From the NCBI GenBank assembly GCA_016714895.1, contig JADKBV010000011.1:1240001-1304000 (forward strand): a stretch of 64,000 bases of DNA. The letters are read 5' to 3'. This DNA is from Saprospiraceae bacterium. Lineage in GTDB: Bacteria; Bacteroidota; Bacteroidia; Chitinophagales; Saprospiraceae. How positions within the stretch are numbered: position 1 is the stretch's first letter; every line of letters starts with the position of its first letter. The notes beneath the pieces are model-generated. The model saw only the letters and a program-made list of their open reading frames with translations. It ran no database searches and had not been told where the DNA came from. Below are positions 18,730 through 27,621 of this stretch, in pieces. Position numbers and translations under genes: made by a program.

Positions 18730-18803
18730 GCCAGTGTAGCTCAGTTGGCCAGAGCAGCTGATTTGTAATCAGCGGGTCGGGGGTTCGAATCCCTCCACTG
18801 GCT
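18730..18803 (+). tRNA. tRNA-Thr (TGT)
   Basis: 74 nt with acceptor pairs GCCAGTG/CACTGGC, D-loop AGCTCAGTTGGCCAGAGC, anticodon loop TTTGTAA (anticodon TGT) and T-loop GGTTCGAATCC. CCA is not encoded. First of four tRNAs ahead of tuf. Confidence 0.97.
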
Positions 18804-18819
18804 CTAACTTTATAACTAA

Positions 18820-18901
18820 GGGGATGCGCCGAAGTTGGAGAGACGGGGCAGACTGTAAATCTGTTGCTTAGGCTGAATAGGTTCGAATCCTATCATCCCC
18901 A
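18820..18901 (+). tRNA. tRNA-Tyr (GTA)
   Basis: 82 nt, class II with a long variable arm. Acceptor GGGGATG/CATCCCC, anticodon loop CTGTAAA (GTA), T-loop GGTTCGAATCC. CCA is not encoded. Confidence 0.96.
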
Positions 18902-18921
18902 CTTTTAGTTATAAAAAATAA

Positions 18922-18994
18922 GCGGAAGTAGCTCAGTTGGTAGAGCATCAGCCTTCCAAGCTGAGGGTCGCGAGTTCGAGTCTCGTCTTCCGCT
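18922..18994 (+). tRNA. tRNA-Gly (TCC)
   Basis: 73 nt. Acceptor GCGGAAG/CTTCCGC, D-loop AGCTCAGTTGGTAGAGC, anticodon loop CTTCCAA (TCC), T-loop AGTTCGAGTCT. Confidence 0.97.
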
Positions 18995-19027
18995 CCAGTT
19001 TTTAGCCCGGAGCTATAAAAAAAAGCA

Positions 19028-19099
<72 letters not shown>

Positions 19100-19148
19100 C
19101 AAAGGTATTTTATTATTCATATTTATTAAATCCAGAAAATTTTAACTG

Positions 19149-20345
19149 ATGGCTAAATCAACATTTGTTAGAACCAAACCACACGTTAATATCGGTACAA
19201 TTGGTCACGTTGACCACGGTAAGACCACTCTTACAGCCGCTATTACTTACGTACTTTCCGAAATGGGATTTGCAGAGAAAAAGGATTACGATTCTATCGA
19301 CGCTGCACCTGAGGAAAAAGAAAGAGGTATTACCATTAATACTGCACACGTTGAGTACGAAACTGTAAACAGACATTACGCTCACGTGGACTGTCCTGGT
19401 CACGCCGACTATGTAAAAAACATGGTTACGGGTGCTGCACAAATGGATGGAGCCATCTTAGTATGTGCTGCAACTGACGGACCTATGCCTCAAACCAGAG
19501 AACACATCTTGTTGGCAAGACAGGTAGGTGTTCCTCAGATCGTTGTTTTCATGAACAAGGTTGACCTTGTAGACGACCCTGAGATGTTAGAGCTTGTTGA
19601 AATGGAATTGAGAGAGCTTTTGAGCGCTTACCAATTTGACGGAGACAACGCTGCGATCATCCAAGGATCTGCTTTGAAAGCACTTGAGGGAGATGCAGGA
19701 GCAAAACAAAAAATTATGGACCTTATGGCTGCCGTTGACGAGCAGATTCCTGAGCCTGTAAGAGATGTGGATAAGACCTTCCTTATGCCTATCGAGGACG
19801 TATTTTCTATCACAGGTAGAGGTACAGTTGCGACTGGTAGAATTGAAAGAGGTGTTATCAACACAGGAGATCCTGTTGAAATCATTGGTATGATGAAACC
19901 AGGTGAAAAACCATTAACTTCAACCGTAACAGGTGTTGAGATGTTCAGAAAAATCCTTGAAAGAGGAGAAGCTGGAGACAACGCAGGTATCCTTTTGAGA
20001 GGTATTGAAAAAGATGCTATCAGAAGAGGTATGGTTATCGTTAAGCCGGGTTCTGTGAAACCACACTTACACTTCAAGTGCGAAATTTACGTTCTTGGAA
20101 AAGATGAAGGTGGAAGACACACTCCATTCTTTAATGGTTACAGACCTCAGTTCTACTTCAGAACCACAGACGTAACAGGTGATGTTCAATTACCTGAAGG
20201 AGTTGAGATGGTTATGCCAGGTGACAACGTGTCATTGGAAGTAAAATTGTTGAGCCCTATCGCCATGGAGAAAGGATTGCGTTTTGCGATCAGAGAAGGT
20301 GGTAGAACAGTAGGTGCCGGACAGGTTACTGAAATCATCGCTTAA
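19149..20345 (+). CDS. tuf: Translation elongation factor Tu
   Basis: 398 residues. EF-Tu is the GTPase that carries aminoacyl-tRNA to the ribosome. G1 GHVDHGKT (19-26 region), the switch I stretch RGITINTAHVEYE, G3 DCPGHADY and G4 NKVD are all present, followed by domains 2 and 3 ending VGAGQVTEIIA. It lies behind four tRNAs in the usual Bacteroidota order and ends before a hairpin with a T-run. Codon use is strongly biased (for example AGA for Arg, GGT for Gly), as expected for a highly expressed gene. Confidence 0.99.
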   Translation: MAKSTFVRTKPHVNIGTIGHVDHGKTTLTAAITYVLSEMGFAEKKDYDSIDAAPEEKERGITINTAHVEYETVNRHYAHVDCPGHADYVKNMVTGAAQMDGAILVCAATDGPMPQTREHILLARQVGVPQIVVFMNKVDLVDDPEMLELVEMELRELLSAYQFDGDNAAIIQGSALKALEGDAGAKQKIMDLMAAVDEQIPEPVRDVDKTFLMPIEDVFSITGRGTVATGRIERGVINTGDPVEIIGMMKPGEKPLTSTVTGVEMFRKILERGEAGDNAGILLRGIEKDAIRRGMVIVKPGSVKPHLHFKCEIYVLGKDEGGRHTPFFNGYRPQFYFRTTDVTGDVQLPEGVEMVMPGDNVSLEVKLLSPIAMEKGLRFAIREGGRTVGAGQVTEIIA

Positions 20346-20365
20346 TTCGATTTCTCGACATATTA

Positions 20366-20401
20366 GAAAAATTAAGCATTCATTTGAGTGCTTAATTTTT
20401 C
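20366..20401 (+). terminator. Terminator-like hairpin after tuf
   Basis: A 13-bp perfect stem GAAAAATTAAGCA (20366-20378) / TGCTTAATTTTTC (20389-20401) with a 10-nt loop. The right arm supplies the T-rich tail. It lies 20 nt after tuf and 10 nt before tRNA-Trp, so some transcription must read through or restart for tRNA-Trp and secE. Confidence 0.75.
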
Positions 20402-20411
20402 TTATTTAAAA

Positions 20412-20484
20412 AGGGGAGTAGCTCAATTGGTAGAGTGGCGGTCTCCAAAACCGTAGGTCGCAGGTTCGAGCCCTGTCTCCCCTG
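20412..20484 (+). tRNA. tRNA-Trp (CCA)
   Basis: 73 nt. Acceptor AGGGGAG/CTCCCCT, D-loop AGCTCAATTGGTAGAGT, anticodon loop CTCCAAA (CCA), T-loop GGTTCGAGCCC. It lies between tuf and secE as in many Bacteroidota. Confidence 0.97.
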
Positions 20485-20514
20485 CAAGATTATAAACCAA
20501 ATAAATTTTCGATC

Positions 20515-20703
20515 ATGGAAAACATTCGGCTTTATTTAAAAGAAAGTTATAATGAATTAATACATCATGTAACTTGGCCTACATGGCCCGAGTTGTTCAG
20601 TAGTGCGAAACTTGTCATCATCGCTACCGTTATTTTTGCTGTAGTTATATTTTTGATTGATCTGGTTTCAAAGTCTTTGACAACCACTTTGTATAGCCTG
20701 TAA
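20515..20703 (+). CDS. secE: Preprotein translocase subunit SecE
   Basis: A 62-residue inner-membrane protein of the SecYEG channel, which it clamps and stabilises. An amphipathic N-terminal helix (YLKESYNELIHHVTWPTWPE) carries the conserved V-T-W-P motif and is followed by one membrane helix (residues ~30-50, AKLVIIATVIFAVVIFLIDL). Length and single helix are usual for non-enterobacterial SecE. nusG follows after 11 nt. Confidence 0.95.
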   Translation: MENIRLYLKESYNELIHHVTWPTWPELFSSAKLVIIATVIFAVVIFLIDLVSKSLTTTLYSL

Positions 20704-20714
20704 ATAAAATTTTC

Positions 20715-21263
20715 ATGTCTGAAGATAAAAAGTGGTACTCTCTCAGAGTAGTAAGTGGCAAAGAGAAAAGTATCAAAGAGCGGATTGAGCTGGAAATTCA
20801 AAGGAATGACTGGGCTGAGATCGTAACTCAGGTTTTGGTTCCGACTGAAAAAGTATATAAAATCCGGAATGGTAAAAAGGTTATTCTCGAAAGGAATATT
20901 TTACCGGGTTATATTTTAGTTGAAGCTTTGGCTTCAAAATTTTCCGGAGAAATGGTTCAGGTCATATCAAATATGACAAACGTTATCCATTTTCTTGGCA
21001 AAAACAATCCGATTCCGATGACTCAGACGGAGGCCAACCGAATGTTGGGCAAAGTTGATGATTCACAGGATGTTTCGGCTTCTATGATAGAACCTTTTAT
21101 TGTCGGTGAGACGATAAAAATTATCGATGGTCCTTTTAACGACTTTATCGGTGATGTTAAAGAGGTCAATGAAGAAAAGAAAAAGTTGAAAGTAATCGTC
21201 AAAATTTTCGGACGAGGAACAGAAGTAGAACTCAACTACATGCAGGTTGAGAAACAATCTTAA
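20715..21263 (+). CDS. nusG: Transcription termination/antitermination factor NusG
   Basis: 182 residues. The N-terminal NGN domain (KWYSLRVVSGKEKSIKERIE, ILPGYILVE) binds RNA polymerase; the C-terminal KOW domain (EPFIVGETIKIIDGPFNDFIGDVKEV, GRGTEVELNYMQVEK) contacts S10 or Rho. Its place after secE and before rplK is the classic order. Confidence 0.97.
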   Translation: MSEDKKWYSLRVVSGKEKSIKERIELEIQRNDWAEIVTQVLVPTEKVYKIRNGKKVILERNILPGYILVEALASKFSGEMVQVISNMTNVIHFLGKNNPIPMTQTEANRMLGKVDDSQDVSASMIEPFIVGETIKIIDGPFNDFIGDVKEVNEEKKKLKVIVKIFGRGTEVELNYMQVEKQS

Positions 21264-21273
21264 AACAAAACAA

Positions 21274-21301
21274 GACTTTAGTCTAAAGCTTCCCTAAAGT
21301 C
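21274..21301 (+). promoter_or_regulatory. Alternative hairpins in the nusG-rplK spacer
   Basis: GACTTTAG (21274-21281) can pair with CTAAAGTC (21294-21301), followed by CCTATTTTT as a weak terminator. The same left arm can instead pair with the nearer CTAAAG (21283-21288). Mutually exclusive folds ahead of the L11-L1 genes are the kind of place where ribosomal protein feedback acts. L1 binding here is inference. Confidence 0.4.
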
Positions 21302-21332
21302 CCTATTTTTACATATCATTAATTTTTAAAAA

Positions 21333-21779
21333 ATGGCAAAAGAAATTCAAACTTACGTAAAACTCCAGGTTAAAGGAGGCCAGGCGAACCCGGCACCACC
21401 TGTAGGACCAGCACTTGGTTCTAAAGGTTTGAATATTATGGAGTTCTGCAAGAGGTTTAACGCTGAAACGCAAGACACTCAAGGGAAGTTATTACCTGTT
21501 GTAATTACGGTTTATACCGACAAATCATTTGATTTTGTTATCAAAACTGCTCCTGCTGCAATTCAATTGATGGAAGCAGTAAAAATCAAGAGTGGTTCTG
21601 CACAACCTAACCGTAATAAAGTAGGAAACGTTACCTGGGATCAGATTAAAGTGATTGCAGAGGACAAAATGAAAGACCTGAATGCATTTACCCTGGAATC
21701 AGCCATGAAAATGGTGGCGGGAACTGCAAGAAGTATGGGGATTACCGTTAGTGGTGATGCACCTTGGGCGGAGGCCTGA
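21333..21779 (+). CDS. rplK: 50S ribosomal protein uL11
   Basis: 148 residues. L11 forms the GTPase-associated centre with 23S rRNA. The N-terminal signature GGQANPAPPVGPALGSKGLN and the C-terminal rRNA-binding part (DLNAFTLESAMKMVAGTARS) are complete. It opens the rplKAJL block after a 69-nt spacer that contains two alternative hairpins. Confidence 0.98.
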   Translation: MAKEIQTYVKLQVKGGQANPAPPVGPALGSKGLNIMEFCKRFNAETQDTQGKLLPVVITVYTDKSFDFVIKTAPAAIQLMEAVKIKSGSAQPNRNKVGNVTWDQIKVIAEDKMKDLNAFTLESAMKMVAGTARSMGITVSGDAPWAEA

Positions 21780-21849
21780 TCATAATTAAGATTTTTTAAC
21801 CAGGGAGCTGGACTTCGGATTCAGCGATATAACCTAAATTTTTTATAGT

Positions 21850-22542
21850 ATGGCAAAATTAAGTAAGAAGAGAAAAGCCATCGAAGGAAAGGTAGACTCT
21901 TCAAAATTTTATGCACTACGTGACGCTGTTTCTTTAGTAAAAGAAGTTAATACAGCAAAATTTGACGCTTCTGTCGATTTACACGTAAATCTTGGTGTTG
22001 ATCCAAGAAAAGCCGATCAGGCTATCAGAGGTACTGTATCTTTACCACACGGTACCGGTAAAGTCAAAAGAGTATTGGTCCTTTGTACTCCCGACAAAGA
22101 AGCTGAAGCTAAAGCAGCTGGAGCTGATTATGTTGGTCTTGATGAATATATTACTAAAATTTCTCAAGGTTGGACAGATATCGATGTTATTATTGCTATG
22201 CCAAGTGTCATGGCAAAATTGGGTCAGATTGGTCGTATTTTAGGTCCGAGAGGTTTGATGCCGAATCCTAAATCAGGAACTGTTACCTTAAATGTAGGTG
22301 ATGCTGTTAATGAAGTTAAGGCCGGTAAAATATCTTTCAGAGTAGATAAATATGGTATCATTCATTCACCAATCGGAAGAGTTTCGTTTTCTCCTGAAAA
22401 ATTGGCAGAAAATGCAATAGAACTGGTTTCTACCCTGGAAAGAATGAAACCTTCTACAGCAAAAGGAACTTATCTGAAAAGCATTAGTCTGGCTTCTACC
22501 ATGAGCCCTGGTATTGCTATCGACACCAAAACCATTAAATAG
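21850..22542 (+). CDS. rplA: 50S ribosomal protein uL1
   Basis: 230 residues. L1 binds the mobile stalk of 23S rRNA and in many bacteria represses its own operon. Diagnostic stretches are DLHVNLGVDPRKADQAIRGT, LPHGTGK and LGPRGLMPNPKSGTVT. The 70-nt spacer after rplK has a small stem (GCTGGA/TTCAGC near 21806-21824) that could be part of an autoregulatory site. Confidence 0.98.
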   Translation: MAKLSKKRKAIEGKVDSSKFYALRDAVSLVKEVNTAKFDASVDLHVNLGVDPRKADQAIRGTVSLPHGTGKVKRVLVLCTPDKEAEAKAAGADYVGLDEYITKISQGWTDIDVIIAMPSVMAKLGQIGRILGPRGLMPNPKSGTVTLNVGDAVNEVKAGKISFRVDKYGIIHSPIGRVSFSPEKLAENAIELVSTLERMKPSTAKGTYLKSISLASTMSPGIAIDTKTIK

Positions 22543-22560
22543 CTCTAAAAATTTAAAGAA

Positions 22561-23088
22561 ATGACACGAACAGAAAAAGGAGCTCTCATTGAAGAGTTGA
22601 AAGATAAGTTTGAAAACAACTCTTTCTTCTACGTTACAGATTCATCTTCACTTACGGTTGAAAAAATCAATCAGTTGAGAAGAATTTGTTTCAACAAAGG
22701 TGTTGAAGTGAAAGTGGTTAAAAATACATTGGCCATCAAAGCCATGGAAAGCCATCCTGAATCAAAAAACTTTGCCGGTGTATTTGAAGCATTCAAAGGC
22801 CAAAGCACGATTTTGTTTTCAGATAATGGTAAATTACCTGCAACCATCATTAAAGAGTTCAGAGGAAAAGGTGACAAACCTGCCCTCAAAGCAGCTTATA
22901 TAGACACTGATATTTATATCGGAGACGATCAGTTGGATTTCTTATTGAAGATGAAATCACGAAACGAGCTTATCGGCGAAGTTATCGGATTACTTCAATC
23001 TCCTGCACAAAATGTGGTTTCTGCCCTTAAATCGGGTGGAGGAACGATTGCAGGTTTGTTGAAAACCCTTGAGGATCGCGCTCAATAA
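22561..23088 (+). CDS. rplJ: 50S ribosomal protein uL10
   Basis: 175 residues. L10 anchors the L7/L12 dimers to the ribosome stalk base. The N-terminal rRNA-binding domain (EELKDKFENNSFFYVTDSSS, GVEVKVVKNTLA) and the C-terminal L12-binding helix region (SAPAQNVVSALKSGGGTIAGLL-like) are present. The gap to rplA is only 18 nt, too short for an Escherichia-type L10 leader. Confidence 0.97.
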   Translation: MTRTEKGALIEELKDKFENNSFFYVTDSSSLTVEKINQLRRICFNKGVEVKVVKNTLAIKAMESHPESKNFAGVFEAFKGQSTILFSDNGKLPATIIKEFRGKGDKPALKAAYIDTDIYIGDDQLDFLLKMKSRNELIGEVIGLLQSPAQNVVSALKSGGGTIAGLLKTLEDRAQ

Positions 23089-23142
23089 TTTGGCTTCCAA
23101 GTCGCACGACATATTTTCTAAAATTATTAAAATCCATTTAAA

Positions 23143-23526
23143 ATGGCAGATTTAAAATCATTCGCAGAGCAATTGGTAAACTTAACTGTTAAAGAAGTTA
23201 CCGAATTGGCTCAAATCTTAAAAGATGAATATGGTATCGAACCAGCAGCAGCAGCAGTAGCAGTTGCAGCTCCAAGCGCAGGAGGCGCTGCAGCAGGAGA
23301 CGCTCCTGTTGAAAAAACAGATTTCGATGTACATTTGACATCAGCAGGTGCTAACAAGTTGGCTATCGTTAAAGAGGTAAAAACATTGTTGAACCTTGGA
23401 CTTAAAGAAGCTAAAGACTTGGTAGATGCCGCTCCTACAGTATTAAAAGCAGCAGCTCCTAAAGCAGAAGCTGAAGCGATTAAGGCAGCATTAGAAGGAG
23501 CAGGCGCTTCTGTTGAATTAAAATAA
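23143..23526 (+). CDS. rplL: 50S ribosomal protein bL7/bL12
   Basis: 127 residues. It has an N-terminal dimerisation domain (FAEQLVNLTVKEVTELAQIL), an Ala/Gly-rich hinge at about 37-52, and the C-terminal factor-binding domain ending LKEAKDLVDAAPTVLK and IKAALEGAGASVELK. Codon use is strongly biased, fitting high expression (multiple copies per ribosome). Confidence 0.98.
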   Translation: MADLKSFAEQLVNLTVKEVTELAQILKDEYGIEPAAAAVAVAAPSAGGAAAGDAPVEKTDFDVHLTSAGANKLAIVKEVKTLLNLGLKEAKDLVDAAPTVLKAAAPKAEAEAIKAALEGAGASVELK

Positions 23527-23588
23527 TTCGCTTTAAGATTCTCATGGGCTTAATCAAAAGATTCAAGTCTTAGAATTAGATGGCATTC

Positions 23589-23620
23589 GGCTTAACTGAT
23601 CTATGAAGATCGGTTAAGCC
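23589..23620 (+). promoter_or_regulatory. rplL-rpoB intergenic hairpin (possible attenuator or processing site)
   Basis: GGCTTAACTGATC (23589-23601) pairs with GATCGGTTAAGCC (23608-23620): 13 pairs including one G-U, loop TATGAA. It lacks a true T-run (TATTGTCATTTT follows). A second small hairpin, GTGGTTA-AAAG-TAACCAC, lies at 23660-23677. In Escherichia coli this spacer holds an attenuator and an RNase III site that uncouple rpoBC from ribosomal protein output; the same role here is inference. Confidence 0.55.
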
Positions 23621-23764
23621 TATTGTCATTTTATCATGAAAAGTATATTTTAATTCCAAGTGGTTAAAAGTAACCACCATCTCTCACAATCGGTGCGGGA
23701 CAAAAAATAGAATTTATTATTTTCCAAAGTGCACTTTGGATCGAATTATAAAATAAATAACAGG

Positions 23765-26700
23765 ATGACATCATCAAACGGATTAGCAATTGTGACCGGT
23801 TCTAACAGGATTAATTTCGGCAAGATCAAATTGGCAAACCAATATCCTGACTTGTTGGAAATTCAGGTAAAGTCCTTCAAGGAATTTTTTCAATTGGAAA
23901 CTACACCGGAAAACAGAGGGAATGAAGGGCTGTTTAAAGTATTTCAGGAAAATTTCCCCATCAGTGATTCCAGAAATATTTTTGTACTGGAATTTTTAGA
24001 TTATTTTGTCGATCCTCCCAGATATTCAATAGATGAATGTTTGCAGAGAGGTCTGACCTACAGCGTTCCCCTTAAAGCAAAATTAAGACTTTCCTGTAAT
24101 GACGAGGAACACGTAGATTTTCAAACAATTGTGCAGGATGTATTTCTCGGAAATATTCCATACATGACCAACAAAGGAACTTTTCTGATCAATGGAGCAG
24201 AAAGGGTCGTTGTTTCTCAGCTTCACAGAAGTCCCGGAGTATTTTTCAGCCAAACATATCACCCGAACGGAACTAAAATATTTTCCGCAAGGGTTATTCC
24301 GTTTAAAGGAGCCTGGATGGAATTTGCGACGGATATTAATTCCGTCATGTATGCATACATTGACCGAAAGAAAAAATTTCCGGTGACCACTCTTCTCCGG
24401 GCTATCGGTTATGATAGTGATAAAGATATTCTCAATCTCTTTGGACTGGCCGAAGAAATTACTACAGATGCAACGTCTTTAAAAAACGCCATCGGTAGGA
24501 AATTGGCAGCCAGGGTGTTACGTAAATGGTCTGAGGATTTTGTGGATGAAGACACCGGAGAGGTGGTTACCATCGAAAGAAATGAAATCATCCTGGAACG
24601 GGATGTCATCCTCGATGAAGAAAATATCAAACTCATCGAAGAAACGGAAACAGGATCTATCGTTCTTCAAAAAGAAGACCTCGAAGAGGATTATACCATT
24701 ATCTATAATACATTACAAAAAGATCCTTCGTCTTCTGAAGCAGAAGCGGTGGCCCAGATCTATCGTCAACTCAGAGGAACAGATCCACCCGATGAAGAAA
24801 CAGCAAGAGGTATTATCGATAAATTGTTCTTTTCTGACAAAAGATACAACCTCGGTGAAGTAGGTCGTTATAAAATCAACCGAAAACTGAAGCTTGAAAT
24901 CCCTAAAGAAACTTTGGTTTTAACCAAAGATGATATCATTCATATCGTTAAATATCTGGTAAGTCTGGTTAACCAAAAAGCAGAATTGGACGATATTGAT
25001 CACCTTGCAAACAGAAGGGTGAGAACAGTAGGCGAACAATTGTACGCTCAGTTTGGTGTCGGTCTTGCAAGAATGACAAGAACCATCAGAGAAAGAATGA
25101 ATGTCAGGGATAATGAGGTTTTTACCCCTATTGACCTGATTAATGCAAGAACGCTTTCGTCTGTGATAAACTCGTTTTTCGGAACCAGTCAGTTGTCTCA
25201 GTTTCTTGACCAGACAAATCCACTTTCCGAAATTACGCACAAAAGAAGAATTTCAGCCCTCGGACCCGGAGGTCTTTCCAGAGAAAGAGCAGGTTTTGAG
25301 GTAAGAGACGTTCACTATTCTCACTACGGTCGGCTATGTACGATTGAAACACCGGAAGGACCAAACATCGGTTTGATTTCGACTTTGTGCGTTCACGCAA
25401 AAGTCAACAAAATGGGTTTCCTCGAAACACCTTACCGAAAGGTTACTGAAGGTAAAGTGGATGTAACCGGAACGATACAATACCTTTCTGCGGAAGCAGA
25501 GGATTATAAAAGAATCGCTCAGGCTAATGCATTGGTCAACGACGAAGGTGGATTTATCAACGAGAGAATCAAATCCAGAGAACACGGGGAATTTCCGGTA
25601 TTGGTACCCGAAGAACTCGAATTCATGGACATCGCTCCAAACCAAATTGTCGGAGTATCTGCTTCTTTGATTCCTTTCCTCGAAAACGATGACGCCAACA
25701 GAGCCTTGATGGGTTCTAACATGCAACGTCAGGCACTTCCTTTGGTCAGACCTAAAGCTCCTATCGTAGGAACCGGTCTGGAAGCAAAAGTTGCGCAGGA
25801 TTCAAACATGCTGATTAATGCTGAAGGTGATGGTATTGTGGAATATGTCGATGCAAACGAAATCATCATTAAATACGACAGAACGGAAGAGGAACAATTG
25901 GTTTCTTTTGAAGACAATATCAAAAAATACAACCTGGCTAAATTTGTCAGAACAAACCAAGGTTCGTGTATTAACCTCAAACCAATTGTACTGAAAGGAC
26001 AAAGAGTGTCCAGAGGAAGTTTGCTTTGCGAAGGTTATGCAACTGAGAACGGAGAATTGGCTCTTGGTCAAAACCTTATGGTTGCATTCATGCCTTGGAA
26101 AGGGTACAACTTTGAAGATGCCATCGTTCTTTCTGAAAGGGTTGTAAAAGAAGATATCTTTACATCTATTCATATCGAAAGTTATGAAATAGATGTTCGC
26201 GATACAAAGTTGGGAGAAGAAGAATTTACCAACGATATTCCGAATGTCAGTGAAGAAGCCACTAAAGATCTTGACGAAAACGGTATCATCCGTATCGGTG
26301 CATGGATCAAAGAAGGCGATATCCTGATTGGAAAAATAACCCCTAAAGGAGAATCCGATCCTACACCGGAAGAAAAACTTTTGAGAGCTATCTTCGGTGA
26401 TAAAGCTGGTGACGTTAAAGATGCTTCTTTAAAAGCTTCACCATCAACAGAAGGTATCGTAATCGACAAACAACTTTTTGCCAGAGCCAAAAAAGATAAA
26501 TTCCAGAAGGTTCAGGAAAAAGAACTGTTGTCATCCCTTGAAGATGAGCACGCTATCAATATGAATGAACTTAAAACCATTCTTGTTGACAAACTGACTT
26601 CAGTGCTTGACGGTGCTATCTCTGAAGGGGTAAAAAGTATCTACAACGAAGAATTAGTACCAAAAGGGACTAAGTTTTCGGTCAAGGTACTGAAGGAAAT

Positions 26701-27589
26701 CGACTATTCACAGGTTGATTATTCAAACTGGACGAAAGACAGTAAAGTCAATGAAGTGTTGGCCAGAATGTTGCATAATTTCAATATCAAGGTCAATGAA
26801 GAATTGGGTCGTTACAAAAGAGAAAAGTTCAATATCAGTATCGGTGACGAATTACCTGCAGGTGTATTGAAACTTGCCAAAGTTTATCTTGCTAAAAAAC
26901 GAAAGTTAAAAGTGGGTGATAAATTGGCGGGAAGACACGGTAACAAAGGAATTGTATCCAGAATCGTAAGAGATGAAGATATGCCTTTCCTTGAAGACGG
27001 AACGCCGGTGGATATCGTACTGAACCCGTTGGGTGTACCATCCAGGATGAACCTCGGACAGATTTTCGAAACGGTTTTGGGTTGGGCAGGTAAAAAGATG
27101 AACATGAAGTTTGCCACACCGATTTTTGACGGAGCCAGTCTGGACGAAATTGAATCATACATCAAAAAAGCAGATCTTCCTTCTTATGGACAGACATACC
27201 TTTATGATGGTGAGACAGGAGACAGATTCCATCAACAAGCAACGGTAGGTGTGATTTACATGCTGAAATTGTCACACATGGTTGACGATAAGATGCATGC
27301 ACGTTCTATCGGACCATACTCTTTGATTACTCAACAACCATTAGGTGGTAAAGCTCAGTTCGGAGGTCAGCGTTTTGGTGAGATGGAGGTTTGGGCATTG
27401 GAGGCTTATGGAGCTGCCAATATACTCAGAGAACTTCTTACCGTTAAGTCTGACGATATCATAGGTAGAGCAAAAGCGTACGAAGCCATCGTCAAAGGAG
27501 ATAATATCCCGGATTCCAACATTCCTGAATCATTCAATGTATTGGTTCACGAATTAAGAGGTTTGGCCCTGGATATTAAATTTGACTAA
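23765..27589 (+). CDS. rpoB: DNA-directed RNA polymerase subunit beta
   Basis: 1274 residues from the ATG at 23765 (MTSSNGLAIVTGSNRINF). An in-frame GTG at 23729 would add 12 non-conserved residues, so I reject it. The rifampicin-pocket segment is wild type in sequence: FFGTSQLSQFLDQTNPLSEI, then THKRRISALGPGGLSRERAG. The GDKLAGRHGNKGIVSRI motif and the C-terminal clamp region (QPLGGKAQFGGQRFGEMEVW) are present. Acidic insertions around residues 255-310 (DEDTGEVVTIERNEI) are usual for Bacteroidota. The spacer after rplL is 238 bp. Confidence 0.99.
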   Translation: MTSSNGLAIVTGSNRINFGKIKLANQYPDLLEIQVKSFKEFFQLETTPENRGNEGLFKVFQENFPISDSRNIFVLEFLDYFVDPPRYSIDECLQRGLTYSVPLKAKLRLSCNDEEHVDFQTIVQDVFLGNIPYMTNKGTFLINGAERVVVSQLHRSPGVFFSQTYHPNGTKIFSARVIPFKGAWMEFATDINSVMYAYIDRKKKFPVTTLLRAIGYDSDKDILNLFGLAEEITTDATSLKNAIGRKLAARVLRKWSEDFVDEDTGEVVTIERNEIILERDVILDEENIKLIEETETGSIVLQKEDLEEDYTIIYNTLQKDPSSSEAEAVAQIYRQLRGTDPPDEETARGIIDKLFFSDKRYNLGEVGRYKINRKLKLEIPKETLVLTKDDIIHIVKYLVSLVNQKAELDDIDHLANRRVRTVGEQLYAQFGVGLARMTRTIRERMNVRDNEVFTPIDLINARTLSSVINSFFGTSQLSQFLDQTNPLSEITHKRRISALGPGGLSRERAGFEVRDVHYSHYGRLCTIETPEGPNIGLISTLCVHAKVNKMGFLETPYRKVTEGKVDVTGTIQYLSAEAEDYKRIAQANALVNDEGGFINERIKSREHGEFPVLVPEELEFMDIAPNQIVGVSASLIPFLENDDANRALMGSNMQRQALPLVRPKAPIVGTGLEAKVAQDSNMLINAEGDGIVEYVDANEIIIKYDRTEEEQLVSFEDNIKKYNLAKFVRTNQGSCINLKPIVLKGQRVSRGSLLCEGYATENGELALGQNLMVAFMPWKGYNFEDAIVLSERVVKEDIFTSIHIESYEIDVRDTKLGEEEFTNDIPNVSEEATKDLDENGIIRIGAWIKEGDILIGKITPKGESDPTPEEKLLRAIFGDKAGDVKDASLKASPSTEGIVIDKQLFARAKKDKFQKVQEKELLSSLEDEHAINMNELKTILVDKLTSVLDGAISEGVKSIYNEELVPKGTKFSVKVLKEIDYSQVDYSNWTKDSKVNEVLARMLHNFNIKVNEELGRYKREKFNISIGDELPAGVLKLAKVYLAKKRKLKVGDKLAGRHGNKGIVSRIVRDEDMPFLEDGTPVDIVLNPLGVPSRMNLGQIFETVLGWAGKKMNMKFATPIFDGASLDEIESYIKKADLPSYGQTYLYDGETGDRFHQQATVGVIYMLKLSHMVDDKMHARSIGPYSLITQQPLGGKAQFGGQRFGEMEVWALEAYGAANILRELLTVKSDDIIGRAKAYEAIVKGDNIPDSNIPESFNVLVHELRGLALDIKFD

Positions 27590-27621
27590 TCTTTTTTTAT
27601 TGACCATTTTATTCTCAACAT

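Noticed and set aside
23729..23764. GTG start for rpoB adding 12 residues
   Set aside because: The extra residues are not conserved in type, and the ATG at 23765 gives the normal beta-subunit N-terminus.
24409..27165. Several antisense ORFs of 75-130 residues inside rpoB
   Set aside because: Shadows of a strongly biased coding sequence; no start context, promoter or family match.
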